A stretch of DNA of 64,000 bases, taken from positions 620,001 to 684,000 of the forward strand of contig NZ_CP058561.1 of assembly GCF_018141425.1 (NCBI RefSeq), given 5' to 3'. Position 1 is the stretch's first letter; each line of letters begins with the position of its first letter. A program made the translations under genes and the position numbers. A model generated the notes under the pieces. The model made no database searches, was not told the DNA's origin, and worked only from the letters and a program-made list of their open reading frames with translations. This stretch comes from Vallitalea guaymasensis (GTDB lineage Bacteria; Bacillota; Clostridia; Lachnospirales; Vallitaleaceae). Positions 17,418-26,577 of this stretch are shown in pieces.

Positions 17418-17480
17418 TAAAAAAGCACCAATTTGGTAAAATATCATAATAATCTTATCCAAACTTATAGGTGCTTTTTT
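17418..17480 (-). terminator. Terminator after the flavin reductase gene
   Basis: AAAAAAGCACC around 17419-17429 pairs with GGTGCTTTTTT at 17470-17480 across a roughly 40-base loop that holds a smaller inner stem (TTTGG with CCAAA). Read on the minus strand it lies 13 bases past the stop of the flavin reductase gene and ends in T. In the other direction it also insulates the MerR fusion promoter. Confidence 0.6.
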
Positions 17481-17492
17481 ATAAAATATGTA

Positions 17493-17984
17493 TTAAATTA
17501 AATCCAACTTAGAATAATCTATACTTCCATCTTCATTCACAATATTTTCATCTGCATTAATATTTTCAATCTTTCCTATAAACATTTCATGTGAACCTGT
17601 CATTATTGAATCAACAACAGTACATTCAATATTTACTGGACAATCTACTAATATAGGTGCATTAACTTTGCTAGCATCAGCTGTTTTTATATTCATCTTA
17701 GCTAATTTATCTTCGTCTCTTGCACTTACGCTACCTAAATAATCAAATTCTTTTTGATAATCTTTTGTTGGTAAGTTTACAACAAAACATTTAGTATCTT
17801 TTACCATTTGGTATGAGTGTCTTGATGGAACGATTCCAACCATAACCATTGGTGGATCATAGCTGCAGTTACCACAATAACCAACAGCAAGAGCATTATC
17901 CTTACCATCTTTATCTCTACAAGATACTAATACCTTAGGTGCAGGTTGTAAACTGGATTTTGTTACGAATTGTTTTTTGTTCAT
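17493..17984 (-). CDS. Flavin reductase-like domain protein (FMN-binding split barrel)
   Basis: This 163-residue protein belongs to the flavin reductase-like family. It has ALAVGYCGNCSYDPPMVMVGIVPSRHSYQMVKDTKCFVVNLPTKD, the core segment for binding FMN at the dimer interface. VDSIMTGSHEMFIGKIENI is the typical C-terminal strand pair with the Ser-His region. Anaerobic members are often flavoredoxin-like electron carriers. It starts after AGGAGTTATTAT and is monocistronic. Confidence 0.87.
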   Translation of the reverse strand: MNKKQFVTKSSLQPAPKVLVSCRDKDGKDNALAVGYCGNCSYDPPMVMVGIVPSRHSYQMVKDTKCFVVNLPTKDYQKEFDYLGSVSARDEDKLAKMNIKTADASKVNAPILVDCPVNIECTVVDSIMTGSHEMFIGKIENINADENIVNEDGSIDYSKLDLI

Positions 17985-18428
17985 ATTATAATAACTCCTT
18001 TTCTAATTAAAATGAGTAAATATTATTTTACTTTAACTATAATGTTACTCCTTAAGATATTTATTGTCAATTTGTATTTTATCCATAATTTCTCATATTA
18101 TATAAGCTAGATTTATTCAAATAGGTAGATATCCATTTAACTTCGTTATATTAGTTAAAATTTTATTATATTTTTCAGTAGATTTACTAGTTAAATAATA
18201 CCAATTAATAATTGATATTGGATGTCATTATTTAAATTGTACTAATTTGATAATTGAAATAATTGCAGGAAATAAAATTTTTTATTTACTTTTATAGTTT
18301 ATCATTGTATAATTTTTTATAGAAGAAAAATGACTATGTTGCATTTTTATAGTGAAGCATCATATGTCACAAGCAATAAAGTCAGCTACGTTTATATAAA
18401 TAATTTAACATAAATCAAGGAGGTACAT
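17985..18428. promoter_or_regulatory. 444-base divergent intergenic region with a candidate ddh promoter
   Basis: No gene is seen here. A candidate promoter for ddh has TATAAT at 18308-18313 with TTTACT 17 bases upstream (18285-18290), leaving a leader of about 110 bases. I looked for a lysine riboswitch or T-box, which would suit a diaminopimelate gene, and did not find their conserved cores. The rest is AT-rich without clear repeats. Confidence 0.4.
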
Positions 18429-19421
18429 ATGAAAAACATAATTAAAATTGGTATTGTTGGATACGGAAACCTAGGAAGAGGCGTTGAATTTGCAATTAAG
18501 CAGAATCCTGATATGCAATTGGCTGCTATCTTTACAAGAAGAGACCCAAAAACTTTAGTAGTTGCTGATAACAGTGTAAAAGTATTATCTATTGCTGATG
18601 CAGAGCAATATAAAGATGATATTGACGTATTAATTCTCTGTGGTGGTTCAGCTACAGATCTTCCTGTACAAGGTCCTCAGTTTGCAAAAATGTTCAATAC
18701 AGTTGATAGTTTCGACACTCACGCTAAGATTCCTGAATACTTTGAAGCAGTTGACGAAGCAGCAAAATCAAATAATAATCTAAGTATTATTTCAGTTGGA
18801 TGGGACCCAGGTTTATTCTCAATGAATAGATTATTATCCCAATGTGTTCTACCTGAAGGTAATGATTATACTTTCTGGGGTCGTGGTGTAAGCCAAGGTC
18901 ATTCTGATGCAATCAGAAGAATAGAAGGTGTACAAGGTGCAGTTCAATACACTATTCCTATTGACAGCGCTTTAGAAAAAGTTAGATCTGGTGAGAATCC
19001 TGAACTTACTACTCGTGAAAAACACATTAGAGATTGTTATGTTGTAGCAAAAGAAGGTGCAGACAAAGCTAAGATAGAAAATGAGATTAAAACAATGCCT
19101 AACTATTTCTCTGATTACGATACTAATGTTACTTTCATCAGTGAAGAGGAATTGAAAGCTAACCATTCAGAAATGCCTCATGGTGGATTTGTAATCCGCA
19201 GTGGTAAAACTGGAGAAGATAACAAACATAATCAAATCATTGAATTCTCATTAAAATTAGATAGTAATCCTGAACTTACTGGAAGCGTTTTAGTTGCTTA
19301 TGCACGTGCTATCCATAGATTGAGTAACGAAGGGGCTACTGGAGCAAAAACTGTTTTTGATATTCCACTAGCTTACTTATCACCTAAATCTGGTGAAGAA
19401 TTAAGAAAGCAATTGCTATAA
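18429..19421 (+). CDS. ddh: meso-Diaminopimelate D-dehydrogenase
   Basis: The enzyme makes meso-diaminopimelate directly from tetrahydrodipicolinate using NADPH and ammonia, a one-step branch of lysine and peptidoglycan precursor synthesis. The N-terminal Rossmann motif is IGIVGYGNLGRGVEFA, followed by FTRRDP. Substrate-site segments are FDTHAKIPEYF, SVGWDPGLFSMNRLL and GRGVSQGHSDAIRRIEGV, which are diagnostic of Ddh rather than DapB. At 330 residues it is full length. An exact AAGGAGG precedes the ATG. It stands alone, and the group IIC intron begins about 55 bases downstream. Confidence 0.96.
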   Translation: MKNIIKIGIVGYGNLGRGVEFAIKQNPDMQLAAIFTRRDPKTLVVADNSVKVLSIADAEQYKDDIDVLILCGGSATDLPVQGPQFAKMFNTVDSFDTHAKIPEYFEAVDEAAKSNNNLSIISVGWDPGLFSMNRLLSQCVLPEGNDYTFWGRGVSQGHSDAIRRIEGVQGAVQYTIPIDSALEKVRSGENPELTTREKHIRDCYVVAKEGADKAKIENEIKTMPNYFSDYDTNVTFISEEELKANHSEMPHGGFVIRSGKTGEDNKHNQIIEFSLKLDSNPELTGSVLVAYARAIHRLSNEGATGAKTVFDIPLAYLSPKSGEELRKQLL

Positions 19422-19474
19422 TTCTATAGAATATAGAAGAGGTACTTGTTTCAATAAAAGTATAATAATGTCTA

Positions 19475-21391
19475 ATTGAGTAGGGGGTCATTCATTAATT
19501 GAATGACCGACCTCTCACACCACCAAGCATACCGTTCGGTACTTGGCGGTTCAATAAGAATTAACATACTTGTGCATATATTTCAGTTAAAGACACTAAT
19601 CCTGATTTCTTTAGCTTTGCATTAGTTATGGTTTTTGATAAGATTGGGCTATGGGCTGTTCGCCAATAACCTTTTCTTGTATTTGCAAACTCCCATGCTT
19701 TTCCTTCATCAATACCTAGTTTTCTAAGATTCTTATACTTGGTTTTGATTTTCTTCCATTGTTTCCAATAGCACATGCGAAGTCTACTTCTTAACCATTC
19801 GTCCAATTGTCGCATTTTATCTTTCATTTTTGCCAGTTTAAAATAGTTAATCCAACCTACTATCACTTGTTTAATTTTTATATAGGTTGCTTTTATATTT
19901 CCTATTCTACTTCTGCCTGTCAGATACTTTATTTTCTCCTTCAACTTTCGTATTGACTTTTCATGTACTCTAAAATCCACTCCACCTTTTACGCAGTAGA
20001 ATGAATAGCCTAAAAATTTCAGTTTCCATGGTCTACCAACTTTACTTTTTTCTTGATTCACTTTCAACTTGAGTCTTCCTTCAATAAACTTTGTGATACT
20101 TGCCATGACACGATGTGCTGCTTTCAAACTTTTCACATAAATATTACAGTCATCTGCATATCTTACGAATCGCAAACCTCTTGTTTCTAATTCCACATCT
20201 AACTCATTTAGCATGATATTACTCAATAATGGCGATAAATTTCCGCCCTGAGGCACACCTTTTGGTGGTTTACTGATGACACCATCTTTCATAACACCTG
20301 CTTGTAGATATTTCCTTATCAAACTTATAACTCTAACATCCTTGACTTGTTTATAGATTAATCCTATTAACTTATCATGGTTAACTGTGTCAAAATATGC
20401 CTCTAAATCTAAATCTATTGCATATCTATAACCATCATTAATATATGTTTTACATTGTTTCAAAGCATCATGACAGCCTCTATTAGGTCTAAATCCATAG
20501 CTATATTCTGAAAATATTTCTTCAAATATTGGACTTAACACTTGGGCTATTGCTTGTTGGATAACTCGGTCTACTACTGTTGGTATGCCTAATTGCCTTT
20601 TCTTCCCATTGTCTTTTGGTATTTCTACCCTTCTAACAGGTTGGGGAATATACTTCCCCTCTAGTATCGATTCCTTCAAGTCAGCACCATGTTCTTGTAA
20701 ATAAGTTAGAAGTTCATCTACTGTTAATTTATCAATTCCATGGCTTCCTTTATTTTTCTTGACTCTTTTAAAGGCTTCGTTCATGTTGTCTTTGTCAAGA
20801 ATTCTTTCTAATAACGCACTAGTATATACATTTTCGTCGTTTTGCTTCCTATCAGACGTCAGTGAAATACTATGCACTTTCTCTTTACCATCCAGTTCCA
20901 CTTTACTCTCTAGAGAATAGTCTTCTTTATGAAGTTGTCTGCTTTTAACGTATTTCTCTGTTTCTTTCAATTCTTCAAAACCTCCTATCGTTCGGTCCTT
21001 CCTAGTCATTCTATAGCATGACTTAGTACTATGACCTCTGCTGACTTCTGATAGTTCAGCCATACATCACTGTATGGGTTGTTATTTCAACATTCATTTC
21101 CACAACTTATCTATCAGATCTCCCCAGGTAAGAGCGCAATCTTCCTCTCCATCTATCTGCCACATTTACATCTTTTGTTTTTGAGTAGTTATTGGACTTC
21201 GACTTGTTAAGCAGTCTTATCCACAAAAGATGCCTTTTATGTGATTTCTGTTCGTCAGACCAGAGATTTGCCCTCAGACTTCCTTCAGATTCGCAATCAC
21301 TCACGACACCCTTGTCTTAGGCTATGCACTTTCCACTACTAGGACATGCTAGGGACTTTAACCCTTAAGATTGCGCCCATGCTGGGCGCAC
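19475..21391 (-). mobile_element. Group IIC intron (minus strand)
   Basis: Read on the minus strand the intron begins GTGCGCCCAGCATGGGCGCA at 21391 and ends CTACTCAAT at 19475. The 5' segment (AGGGTTAAAGTCCC, then a Lys/Thr-free structured region with GGGTGTC and AATCTGAAGGAAG) and the domain V hairpin at about 19517-19552 (GAACCGCC pairing with GGTGGTG, then GTGAGAGG) match the group IIC layout. Domain VI follows with an imperfect GGTCATTCA/TGAATGACC stem. The reverse transcriptase gene lies in domain IV. The 5' exon is the terminator hairpin at 21401-21436, the classic IIC target. Confidence 0.9.
19561..20970 (-). CDS. ltrA: Group II intron reverse transcriptase/maturase
   Basis: The protein has the reverse transcriptase domain with RRVEIPKDNGKKRQLGIPTV, YGFRPNRGCHDAL, the palm motif IDLDLEAYFDTVNH, PPKGVPQGGNLSPLL and the catalytic FVRYADDCNIY. 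The maturase (X/GIIM) domain GWINYFKLAKM through WEFANTRKGYW follows. No HNH endonuclease domain is present, as expected for class IIC. I place the start at TTG 20968-20970, 8 bases after AGGAGG. That gives 469 residues, matching the 470 of the second intron protein, whereas upstream in-frame codons are intron RNA. The frame is intact. Confidence 0.9.
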   Translation of the reverse strand: MKETEKYVKSRQLHKEDYSLESKVELDGKEKVHSISLTSDRKQNDENVYTSALLERILDKDNMNEAFKRVKKNKGSHGIDKLTVDELLTYLQEHGADLKESILEGKYIPQPVRRVEIPKDNGKKRQLGIPTVVDRVIQQAIAQVLSPIFEEIFSEYSYGFRPNRGCHDALKQCKTYINDGYRYAIDLDLEAYFDTVNHDKLIGLIYKQVKDVRVISLIRKYLQAGVMKDGVISKPPKGVPQGGNLSPLLSNIMLNELDVELETRGLRFVRYADDCNIYVKSLKAAHRVMASITKFIEGRLKLKVNQEKSKVGRPWKLKFLGYSFYCVKGGVDFRVHEKSIRKLKEKIKYLTGRSRIGNIKATYIKIKQVIVGWINYFKLAKMKDKMRQLDEWLRSRLRMCYWKQWKKIKTKYKNLRKLGIDEGKAWEFANTRKGYWRTAHSPILSKTITNAKLKKSGLVSLTEIYAQVC

Positions 21392-21400
21392 TTATAGAAA

Positions 21401-21436
21401 TGCTGTAATCTTTATTAATAGATTACAGTATTTTTT
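21401..21436. terminator. Transcription terminator hairpin used as target by both introns
   Basis: CTGTAATC and GATTACAG flank a short AT loop at about 21402-21428, followed on the plus strand by a run of seven T ending at 21437. It is the only non-intron sequence between the two intron 5' ends (47 bases). Its parent gene is no longer adjacent. On the minus strand the stem is followed by CATTTCTATAA. Confidence 0.8.
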
Positions 21437-21438
21437 TG

Positions 21439-23341
21439 GTGTGCCCAGCATGGGCACAATCTTAAGGGTTAGAGTCCCTAACGCGACCTAGTAGTGGTAA
21501 GCGTATAGCCAATGACAAGGGTGTCCTTGGTGACAAGGAATCTGAAGGAAGTCGGAGGGCAAATCTCTGGTCTGACGAACAGAAATCATATCAGGCAGTT
21601 GCTATGGATAAGGCTGCCAAACAAGTCAAAGTCCAATAACTACTCGGAAATAGTAACTGTATATATGGCAGATATATGGAGAGGAAGATTGTGTACTTAC
21701 CTGGGGAGATCTTACGGACATAACACAAACGATATAACATTCGTAGTTATGGTTGAAACAAGATTTACCGTAAGAAGTCAGCAGAAATCATAGTACTTTA
21801 ACAGTTGCAAATGTTAGAGGAAGGATGGAACTTTAGGAGAGATGAGTAAATGAAAGTAACTAATCATGGAGCTAAAAACAGAAAACTTCATAAGAAAGAC
21901 TATCTACAAATGGTATCGACGGAATCGAAAGAGTATGTAGAAGTGTTGATTCATGAGAAGATTGCTGAAAACAACCATCTTATCACAGATTTTCAAGAGG
22001 CGGAATTGCTAGAGAAGATTTTAGAACGAAATAACCTAAATAAGGCATATAAGAAAGTAAAATCAAATAAAGGTAGTGGAGGAATTGATAAGATGAGCGT
22101 AGATGAACTTCTAACGTTTCTTAAAGATAACAAAACAGCCTTAATCAAGCAAATAAGAGAAGGTAAATATAAGCCTAATCCAGTCCGTAGAGTAGAAATA
22201 CCAAAAGAAGAAAAGGGTAAAGTAAGAAAACTAGGAATACCAACAGTAGTAGATAGAGTAATACAACAAGCAATAACAGGGGTATTATCACCAATCTATG
22301 AAAAGCAGTTTTCAGAAAATAGCTATGGATTCAGACCTAATAAAAGTGCTCATGGAGCACTAAAGAAATGCTGTAAAAATGTAGACGAGGGATACATATA
22401 CGTGGTAGACATGGACTTAGAGAAATTTTTTGACATGGTATGCCAAAGTAAACTAATTGAAATATTATCAAGAACAATAAAAGATAATAAGATAATATCG
22501 ATTATACATAAATATCTAAATGCAGGAGTAATAAATAATGGAATGTTTGAGAAAACAGAAAAAGGAGTACCACAAGGTGGACCACTCAGTCCATTATTAA
22601 GTAATATAATGCTAAATGAGTTGGATAAAGAATTAACTAAAAGAGGGCATCGATACGTAAGATATGCAGATGACCTAATGATATTTTGTAAAAGCAAACG
22701 AGGAGCTACGAGAGTACTAAAATCGATAATAGTATTTATAGAAAAGAAGCTATTCTTGAAAGTAAATACAGATAAAACAGTAGTAGCACATGTGAGCAAA
22801 GTAAAATTTTTAGGATATACATTTTATAGATACAAAGGGAAGTGTAGGTTAAGAGTACACAAGAAAAGCATAAATAAAATGAAGCATAGACTCAAAGAAC
22901 TGACAAAGAAAAGTAATGGTTGGGGAAATGAGTACAGAATCCTAAAATTAAAACAATATATAATTGGTTGGTTGAATTACTATAGACTAGCAGATATGAA
23001 AGGAATCCTCAAAAGAACAGATGAATGGCTAAGGAGAAGAATCCGAGCAATCTACTGGAAACAATGGAAGAGAGTAAAAACTAGATATAGAATGATAAGA
23101 AAATATAACTTACCCTTATGGAAAGTACATGAAATGGCTAATTGTAGGAAAGGGACATGGCGTTCAACAATGATGCTAAATAGTGTGCTTACAAACAAAG
23201 AAATAGTAAATCTAGGTTATATGACCATGACTCATTATTACTTGAAAATATGTGAAAACTAGAGAACCGCCGTATACCGAACGGTACGTACGGTGGTGTG
23301 AGAGGTCGGAATATCAATTAATGATATTCCTCCTACTCGAT
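21439..23341 (+). mobile_element. Group IIC intron (plus strand)
   Basis: The intron begins GTGTGCCCAGCATGGGCACA at 21439, directly after the T run of the terminator, and ends CTACTCGAT at about 23341. Domain V (23264-23298, GAACCGCCGTATACCGAACG) and the following GTGAGAGG and domain VI (GGAATATCA with TGATATTCC) closely resemble what I recall of the Oceanobacillus iheyensis class IIC intron. The 5' domain includes AAGGGTGTCC and AATCTGAAGGAAG. It differs from the minus-strand intron throughout, so they are two separate insertions, not a duplication. Confidence 0.92.
21850..23262 (+). CDS. ltrA: Group II intron reverse transcriptase/maturase
   Basis: This 470-residue class IIC intron protein has RRVEIPKEEKGKVRKLGIPTV, YGFRPNKSAHGAL, VDMDLEKFFDMV, KGVPQGGPLSPLL and the YADD active site (YVRYADDLMIF, about residue 274). 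The maturase region GWLNYYRLADMKGILKRTDEW and the end MANCRKGTWR follow. No endonuclease domain is seen. Start ATG 21850 follows AGGAGAG. The stop lies just before domain V. It is about as long as the protein of the neighbouring inverted intron but clearly divergent in sequence. The frame is intact, so this copy could be mobile. Confidence 0.93.
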   Translation: MKVTNHGAKNRKLHKKDYLQMVSTESKEYVEVLIHEKIAENNHLITDFQEAELLEKILERNNLNKAYKKVKSNKGSGGIDKMSVDELLTFLKDNKTALIKQIREGKYKPNPVRRVEIPKEEKGKVRKLGIPTVVDRVIQQAITGVLSPIYEKQFSENSYGFRPNKSAHGALKKCCKNVDEGYIYVVDMDLEKFFDMVCQSKLIEILSRTIKDNKIISIIHKYLNAGVINNGMFEKTEKGVPQGGPLSPLLSNIMLNELDKELTKRGHRYVRYADDLMIFCKSKRGATRVLKSIIVFIEKKLFLKVNTDKTVVAHVSKVKFLGYTFYRYKGKCRLRVHKKSINKMKHRLKELTKKSNGWGNEYRILKLKQYIIGWLNYYRLADMKGILKRTDEWLRRRIRAIYWKQWKRVKTRYRMIRKYNLPLWKVHEMANCRKGTWRSTMMLNSVLTNKEIVNLGYMTMTHYYLKICEN

Positions 23342-23434
23342 AAATTTTCAAAAAAAATACCCCTCTAGTTAATTTTATAATATTTTATAAAAAATACATA
23401 AAGAGACTTATCCTAGCCAAAGAATAATCTATAA

Positions 23435-25056
23435 GAGAATGTCCTAAAAAGTGTGTAAAATATCTCCAACCTGGCTAAAATCTAAATAAAAATGCCAGGA
23501 AGGAGATTTTATTATGGCAAATAATCTTATTACTAAAGAACAAGCACAATCAATAATTGAAAACAATGATATCAAAACTCCACAAGATATTATGGGTGCT
23601 CTAAAAAATATGTTTAGGGATGTTATTCAAGAAATGCTTGAAAACGAGATGGATGAAACTCTAGGCTACGAACGTTACGATCATGACCAACCTAAATCCA
23701 ACTATCGAAATGGTTATTCTCAAAAGAAAGTTCGTTCTTCTCTAGGTGAAATAGATATTGATGTGCCTAGAGACCGAAATGCTGATTTTGAACCTAAGAT
23801 TGTTCCTAAACGGAAAAAAGATATTTCAGATATTGAGAAACAAATCATAAGTCTCTATGCTCGTGGTATGTCCACAAGAGATATTCATGAACAAATGAAT
23901 GAACTCTATGGAATAAATGTTTCGGCAGATATGGTAAGTAGAATAACGGATAAGCTAATACCAACAATTAAAGAATGGCAAGGAAGACCCTTAGAACCTA
24001 TATACCCTTTTGTTTTTATGGATGCAATTCACTTTAAAGTAAGAACCGAAGGACGCGTTATCAATCGAGCAGCTTATGTGATCATTGGTGTTAACCTAGA
24101 TGGTATGAAGGATGTATTAGGTATCTGGATAGGTGAAAACGAGAGCTCTAAATTCTGGTTAAACATTCTTAATCAATTATCTTCACGAGGAGTTAAAGAT
24201 GTCCTTATCTTCTCTGTAGATGGGCTTTCTGGTATGAAAGAAGCTATCCAAACAGTTTATCCACGAGCAGAAATACAGCGTTGTATCATACATCAATTAA
24301 GAAATTCATTCAAGTTTGTATCCTATAAAGATTACAAAGAATTTACAAGAGATTTCAAAGAGGTTTATCGTGCTTCATCAGAAGATTTAGCTTTATTAAA
24401 GCTTGATGAATTAGAAGATAAATGGGGAGCTAAATATCCTCATGCGTTAACGAGTTGGAGAAAAAATTGGGATGTATTGTGTCCATTTTTTAAATTCCCA
24501 GATGACATCAGGCGTATTATGTATACAACAAATGTTATTGAAAATCTTAATAGGCAATATCGTAAAGTAACAAAGAGCAAATGTATTTTTCCAACAGATA
24601 CATCCTTACAAAAAATGCTTTTTTTAGCTACAGATAAAGCTACCAAAAAATGGACACAAAGGTATCGAGGTTGGGATAAAATACTCAATCAATTAACCAT
24701 TTTATATAATGAACGTATAACACCTTATATTGGCTAACTACCGTTCACTTTTACGAAGTAAAGGTAGTATAAATCTCCACCTTTACTTCGTAAATTTTAC
24801 ATGCATTTAGTAAGTGCTGATGGGACCCAAAAATGAAACAGAATATATTAATTTCCCATCATATAAAGAGTTTAGCATGTAAAAACGTTCACTAAACAGT
24901 GTTAATTCTAGAGATTTTGCACCCCAAAAATGATACTATTATAGTATTGTCATAATACAGCTAAATTATGGGAATATTATTAATAAATATAAAAATAACC
25001 ACCCCAGCCGTACATAGCTAGGATGGATTTTTACACACTTAGTGTGACACTACCAT
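23435..25056 (+). mobile_element. IS256-family insertion sequence with an unusually long 3' segment
   Basis: The left end is GAGAATGTCCTAAAAAGTGT at 23435. The right end, read inward on the minus strand, is TAGTGTCACACTAAGTGTGT at about 25053. They share TGTCNNANNNAGTGTGTAAAA. The transposase occupies 23514-24737, leaving about 300 bases before the right end, more than usual for IS256. That stretch has a 16-bp hairpin at 24750-24794 (TTTACGAAGTAAAGGT and its complement) and a palindrome ATACTATTATAGTAT. No target duplication was identified. Confidence 0.7.
23514..24737 (+). CDS. IS256-family (mutator-type) transposase
   Basis: This 407-residue protein has the same order of motifs as other IS256 transposases: MLENEMDETLGYERYDH, RNGYSQKKVRSSLGEIDIDVPRD, ARGMSTRDIHEQMNELYG, and a DDE core with Asp in PFVFMDAIHFKVR, Asp in VLIFSVDGLSGMKEA and Glu in IMYTTNVIENLNRQYRK. 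The frame is intact with GGAAGGAG upstream. It represents a different IS256 subgroup from the copy at 13498-14736. It lies about 100 bases downstream of the plus-strand intron. Confidence 0.93.
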   Translation: MANNLITKEQAQSIIENNDIKTPQDIMGALKNMFRDVIQEMLENEMDETLGYERYDHDQPKSNYRNGYSQKKVRSSLGEIDIDVPRDRNADFEPKIVPKRKKDISDIEKQIISLYARGMSTRDIHEQMNELYGINVSADMVSRITDKLIPTIKEWQGRPLEPIYPFVFMDAIHFKVRTEGRVINRAAYVIIGVNLDGMKDVLGIWIGENESSKFWLNILNQLSSRGVKDVLIFSVDGLSGMKEAIQTVYPRAEIQRCIIHQLRNSFKFVSYKDYKEFTRDFKEVYRASSEDLALLKLDELEDKWGAKYPHALTSWRKNWDVLCPFFKFPDDIRRIMYTTNVIENLNRQYRKVTKSKCIFPTDTSLQKMLFLATDKATKKWTQRYRGWDKILNQLTILYNERITPYIG

Positions 25057-25161
25057 CTATAAAAAAACTGAAACAAGTCCAGTTCCTTAACTAGATTATC
25101 TTTAATTTATATCATTGAATCAATGCTTATTATAGCTTTATTCTTTTTACATTATTATAGT
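24738..25161. other. Non-coding tail of the IS256 element and flank
   Basis: This 424-base gap has no convincing gene. It holds the 16-bp hairpin at 24750-24794 just past the transposase stop, probably its terminator. It also holds a GATGGG/CCCATC inverted repeat (about 24818-24861), the ATACTATTATAGTAT palindrome near 24943 and the probable right end of the IS at about 25053. The last 100 bases lie past the stop of the minus-strand dockerin gene. Confidence 0.5.
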
Positions 25162-26274
25162 TTAATTGTTTGGTTCATAATTTGAATTTGATAATAATTC
25201 ACATACAATTAATTTCAAGTCAACATCTTGGATATCTCCATTATCATCTACATCAGCATGATATTTTGTTGTATTTGTATCAGCAGCACTCATACCATAA
25301 TAATACCCATCAATTGCTAAATCAATCAATGTAAATTCTCCATTTAAATTCACATCTTTTACTTCCTCAATAATAATATTCTTTTCTCCACATTTTTTTT
25401 CTTCAATATCAAATTCTTCATTAATATTTGCAATATGCCCTTGCGTAATATCAATTAATCCTTCCCCAGCTTTTGTTGCTTTGAAATTTAACTTTATAAT
25501 AATTGTATTATCTTTTGCTACATTTTCTTTACCTTTGCTAGCGATAATAAAGCGTAGCTCTCCATTTTTATCTTCTGGACTATTATAAACTTCAAGACCT
25601 TCTACATTCTCATATCCAACATACTGGAATAAATTTGCATCATATTTAATTTTTATATCTTCTGCATAAATATCTGATACATTATGTATAACAATATCTG
25701 CAACAAGTTCTTGTCCTTCTTTAATTTTGCTAACTGATTCTATATCTAGTGAAGGTTCAATAATAACATTTTCATTATACGATTTTAACTGTGCATTTTC
25801 ATCAATATCTACACAATCAAAATACATCCTTTCACTACCGTTACCTACTATTTTTACATAATGTTCTTTATCTTCAAGGTCAGTTTTTTCAAATGTAAGC
25901 CCCATATCATTATTTGGTAACTGACTCCAATTTGCCATTTCATATTCTACACCATCAATAATTATCATATTACCATTATTCATCCCAGAATATCCAACTC
26001 CATAAGTTCTTATTTTAGTTCCTGTGAAGTTAAAACAAATTTGCTGTTGGTCAGGACTTGTCTGTCCATGAATATCTCCATCATATACTGTACCATGACT
26101 CCAATTTGTATAATACAATTCTCCAATATAACTTATTCTTGAATCTGAATCATTAACCCTTTTCCATCCCTCTGTAGGTGTTAATAACTTACTTCCTAAA
26201 GATGCAGCATATAGATTAATATTACAAACGAATAGTAATATTACTACCACTAACATAATTCTAAATTTTTTCAT
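25162..26274 (-). CDS. Secreted protein with a cohesin-like and a dockerin-like module
   Basis: Residues 1-24 are a signal peptide (MKKFRIMLVVVILLFVCNI, then LYAA). Residues 30-165 look like a beta-sandwich, galactose-binding/CBM-like domain (VYDGDIHGQTSPDQQQICFNF, KIRTYGVGYSG). Residues 180-290 resemble a cohesin fold (QELVADIVIHNVSDIYAEDIKI through ATKAGEGLIDITQGHIANIN). The last 70 residues carry two dockerin-type calcium loops (DVNLNGEFTLIDLAIDGYYYG and DVDDNGDIQDVDLKLIV). Dockerin-cohesin proteins belong to extracellular polysaccharide-degrading assemblies. No glycoside hydrolase is adjacent. The start follows GGAGGT. An IS256 element lies immediately downstream. Confidence 0.78.
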   Translation of the reverse strand: MKKFRIMLVVVILLFVCNINLYAASLGSKLLTPTEGWKRVNDSDSRISYIGELYYTNWSHGTVYDGDIHGQTSPDQQQICFNFTGTKIRTYGVGYSGMNNGNMIIIDGVEYEMANWSQLPNNDMGLTFEKTDLEDKEHYVKIVGNGSERMYFDCVDIDENAQLKSYNENVIIEPSLDIESVSKIKEGQELVADIVIHNVSDIYAEDIKIKYDANLFQYVGYENVEGLEVYNSPEDKNGELRFIIASKGKENVAKDNTIIIKLNFKATKAGEGLIDITQGHIANINEEFDIEEKKCGEKNIIIEEVKDVNLNGEFTLIDLAIDGYYYGMSAADTNTTKYHADVDDNGDIQDVDLKLIVCELLSNSNYEPNN

Positions 26275-26577
26275 TTTTTTACCTCCATATAGTTTATATA
26301 CGAATAAAGCTATTGTTTTATCTTACTTAGTATATACTATTTTGCATGTCGAACAAAAGTAATTTCTGTCGAATTTACAAACTTTATAAAATAAAATAAC
26401 ACTTGACACTATAAAATATTTAATTAATCATTATAAACTATATTTAAAATTACATTTATATTGAAAAGCCAGCATAACTCTTACGAATTATACTGACTTT
26501 TGTTGGGGCTGTCTATTTTACAACTGCCCAGTTTCTTTCATTACACTTACTAAAATCCTTAAATATATTTAAAGATT
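26275..26577. other. AT-rich intergenic region, 303 bases
   Basis: No gene is seen. It should hold the promoter of the minus-strand dockerin-containing gene. Two short, weak inverted repeats near 26466-26505 (AAAAGCCAG, then CTGACTTTT) may terminate the minus-strand gene that ends at 26578. Confidence 0.35.

Noticed and set aside
17985-18428. Lysine riboswitch or T-box before ddh
   Set aside because: The long leader invited a search, but none of the conserved core sequences or a terminator alternative was found.
21107-21304. Open frame of 65 residues on the minus strand inside the first intron
   Set aside because: It lies in the structured 5' RNA domains of the group IIC intron and has no ribosome site or homology.
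21512-21793. Open frame of 93 residues on the plus strand inside the second intron
   Set aside because: It covers the same 5' RNA domain of the plus-strand intron, and its translation follows RNA structure, not a protein family.
22350-22799. 149-residue open frame opposite the intron reverse transcriptase
   Set aside because: It is antisense to the catalytic core of an intact reverse transcriptase and has no independent support.
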